Assembly (NCBI GenBank): GCA_017467805.1
Contig: JAFUKJ010000017.1
Coordinates: 1-64,000 of the forward strand
Direction: 5' to 3'
From: Lachnospiraceae bacterium
GTDB taxonomy: Bacteria > Bacillota > Clostridia > Lachnospirales > Lachnospiraceae
Length of the DNA: 64,000 nt
Under the pieces are notes generated by a model that was given only the letters and a program-made list of their open reading frames with translations, was not told the DNA's origin and did not search any database. Of the stretch, positions 63,968 to 64,000 are shown piece after piece. Position 1 is the first letter of the stretch; each line of letters opens with the position of its first letter. Position numbers and translations under genes: made by a program.

Positions 63968-64000
63968 AACAGAAACGGAGTATACAATCTAATGAAGCGA

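Overview
The window looks like a chromosomal segment of a low-GC, spore-forming anaerobic Firmicute, most likely a gut or rumen Lachnospiraceae. The reasons are an alpha/beta-type small acid-soluble spore protein, a four-subunit ferredoxin-dependent 2-oxoacid oxidoreductase, the gene order tig-clpP-clpX-lon-engB, several Lachnospiraceae-type hypothetical families, strong AGGAGG ribosome binding sites and TTGACA/TATAAT promoters. Genus and species cannot be fixed from the sequence alone.

Layout. 1-160: tail of an IS3-family transposase. 178-8570: a TetR regulator divergent from an envelope operon (acyltransferase, GT8 glycosyltransferase, and a GT8-acyltransferase fusion), then a heterodimeric ABC exporter and a PF06541-type membrane protein. 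8650-9090: a promoter, a roughly 425-nt hairpin-rich RNA and a terminator with no convincing protein. 9212-15692: a compact polyamine operon (speD, speA, speE, speB, carboxy(nor)spermidine dehydrogenase and decarboxylase). 15752-18221: YccF, CYTH, hypothetical and DJ-1 genes with a triplet of GGGGTAC palindromes. 18384-23817: chemosensory/two-component operon cheR-cheB-cheY-cheW-histidine kinase-HD-GYP response regulator. 23947-26748: spore protein, then a lipoprotein plus a permease-ATPase fusion. 26934-37751: protein quality-control genes, engB, an AI-2E permease, truA, glnS and a HAD hydrolase. 37826-45786: a second TetR, hypotheticals, a PfkB kinase with a structured leader, guaB and a DHH phosphoesterase. 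45913-49010: the porGDAB-like operon.

49100-57900 is the accessory part: a tandem array of about six co-varying hairpins running straight into a 5'-truncated RHS gene with a candidate C-terminal toxin and immunity gene, a D12-type methyltransferase, mobile-element debris, a resolvase-like gene, an IS110-family transposase with a structured upstream region that could encode its guide (bridge) RNA, a second orphan RHS toxin/immunity cassette, and a third scrap of RHS core. 57908-60409 is an ABC-2 transporter triad. 61220-63817 is a clpB broken by an in-frame TGA and carrying two further changes at conserved positions. The right edge holds a 115-bp nested palindrome.

The most promising undescribed elements are the independently promoted RNA at about 8660-9085, the hairpin array at 49158-49444, the Cys-codon leader in front of the PfkB kinase, and the decayed RHS cassette locus with the IS110 element inside it.
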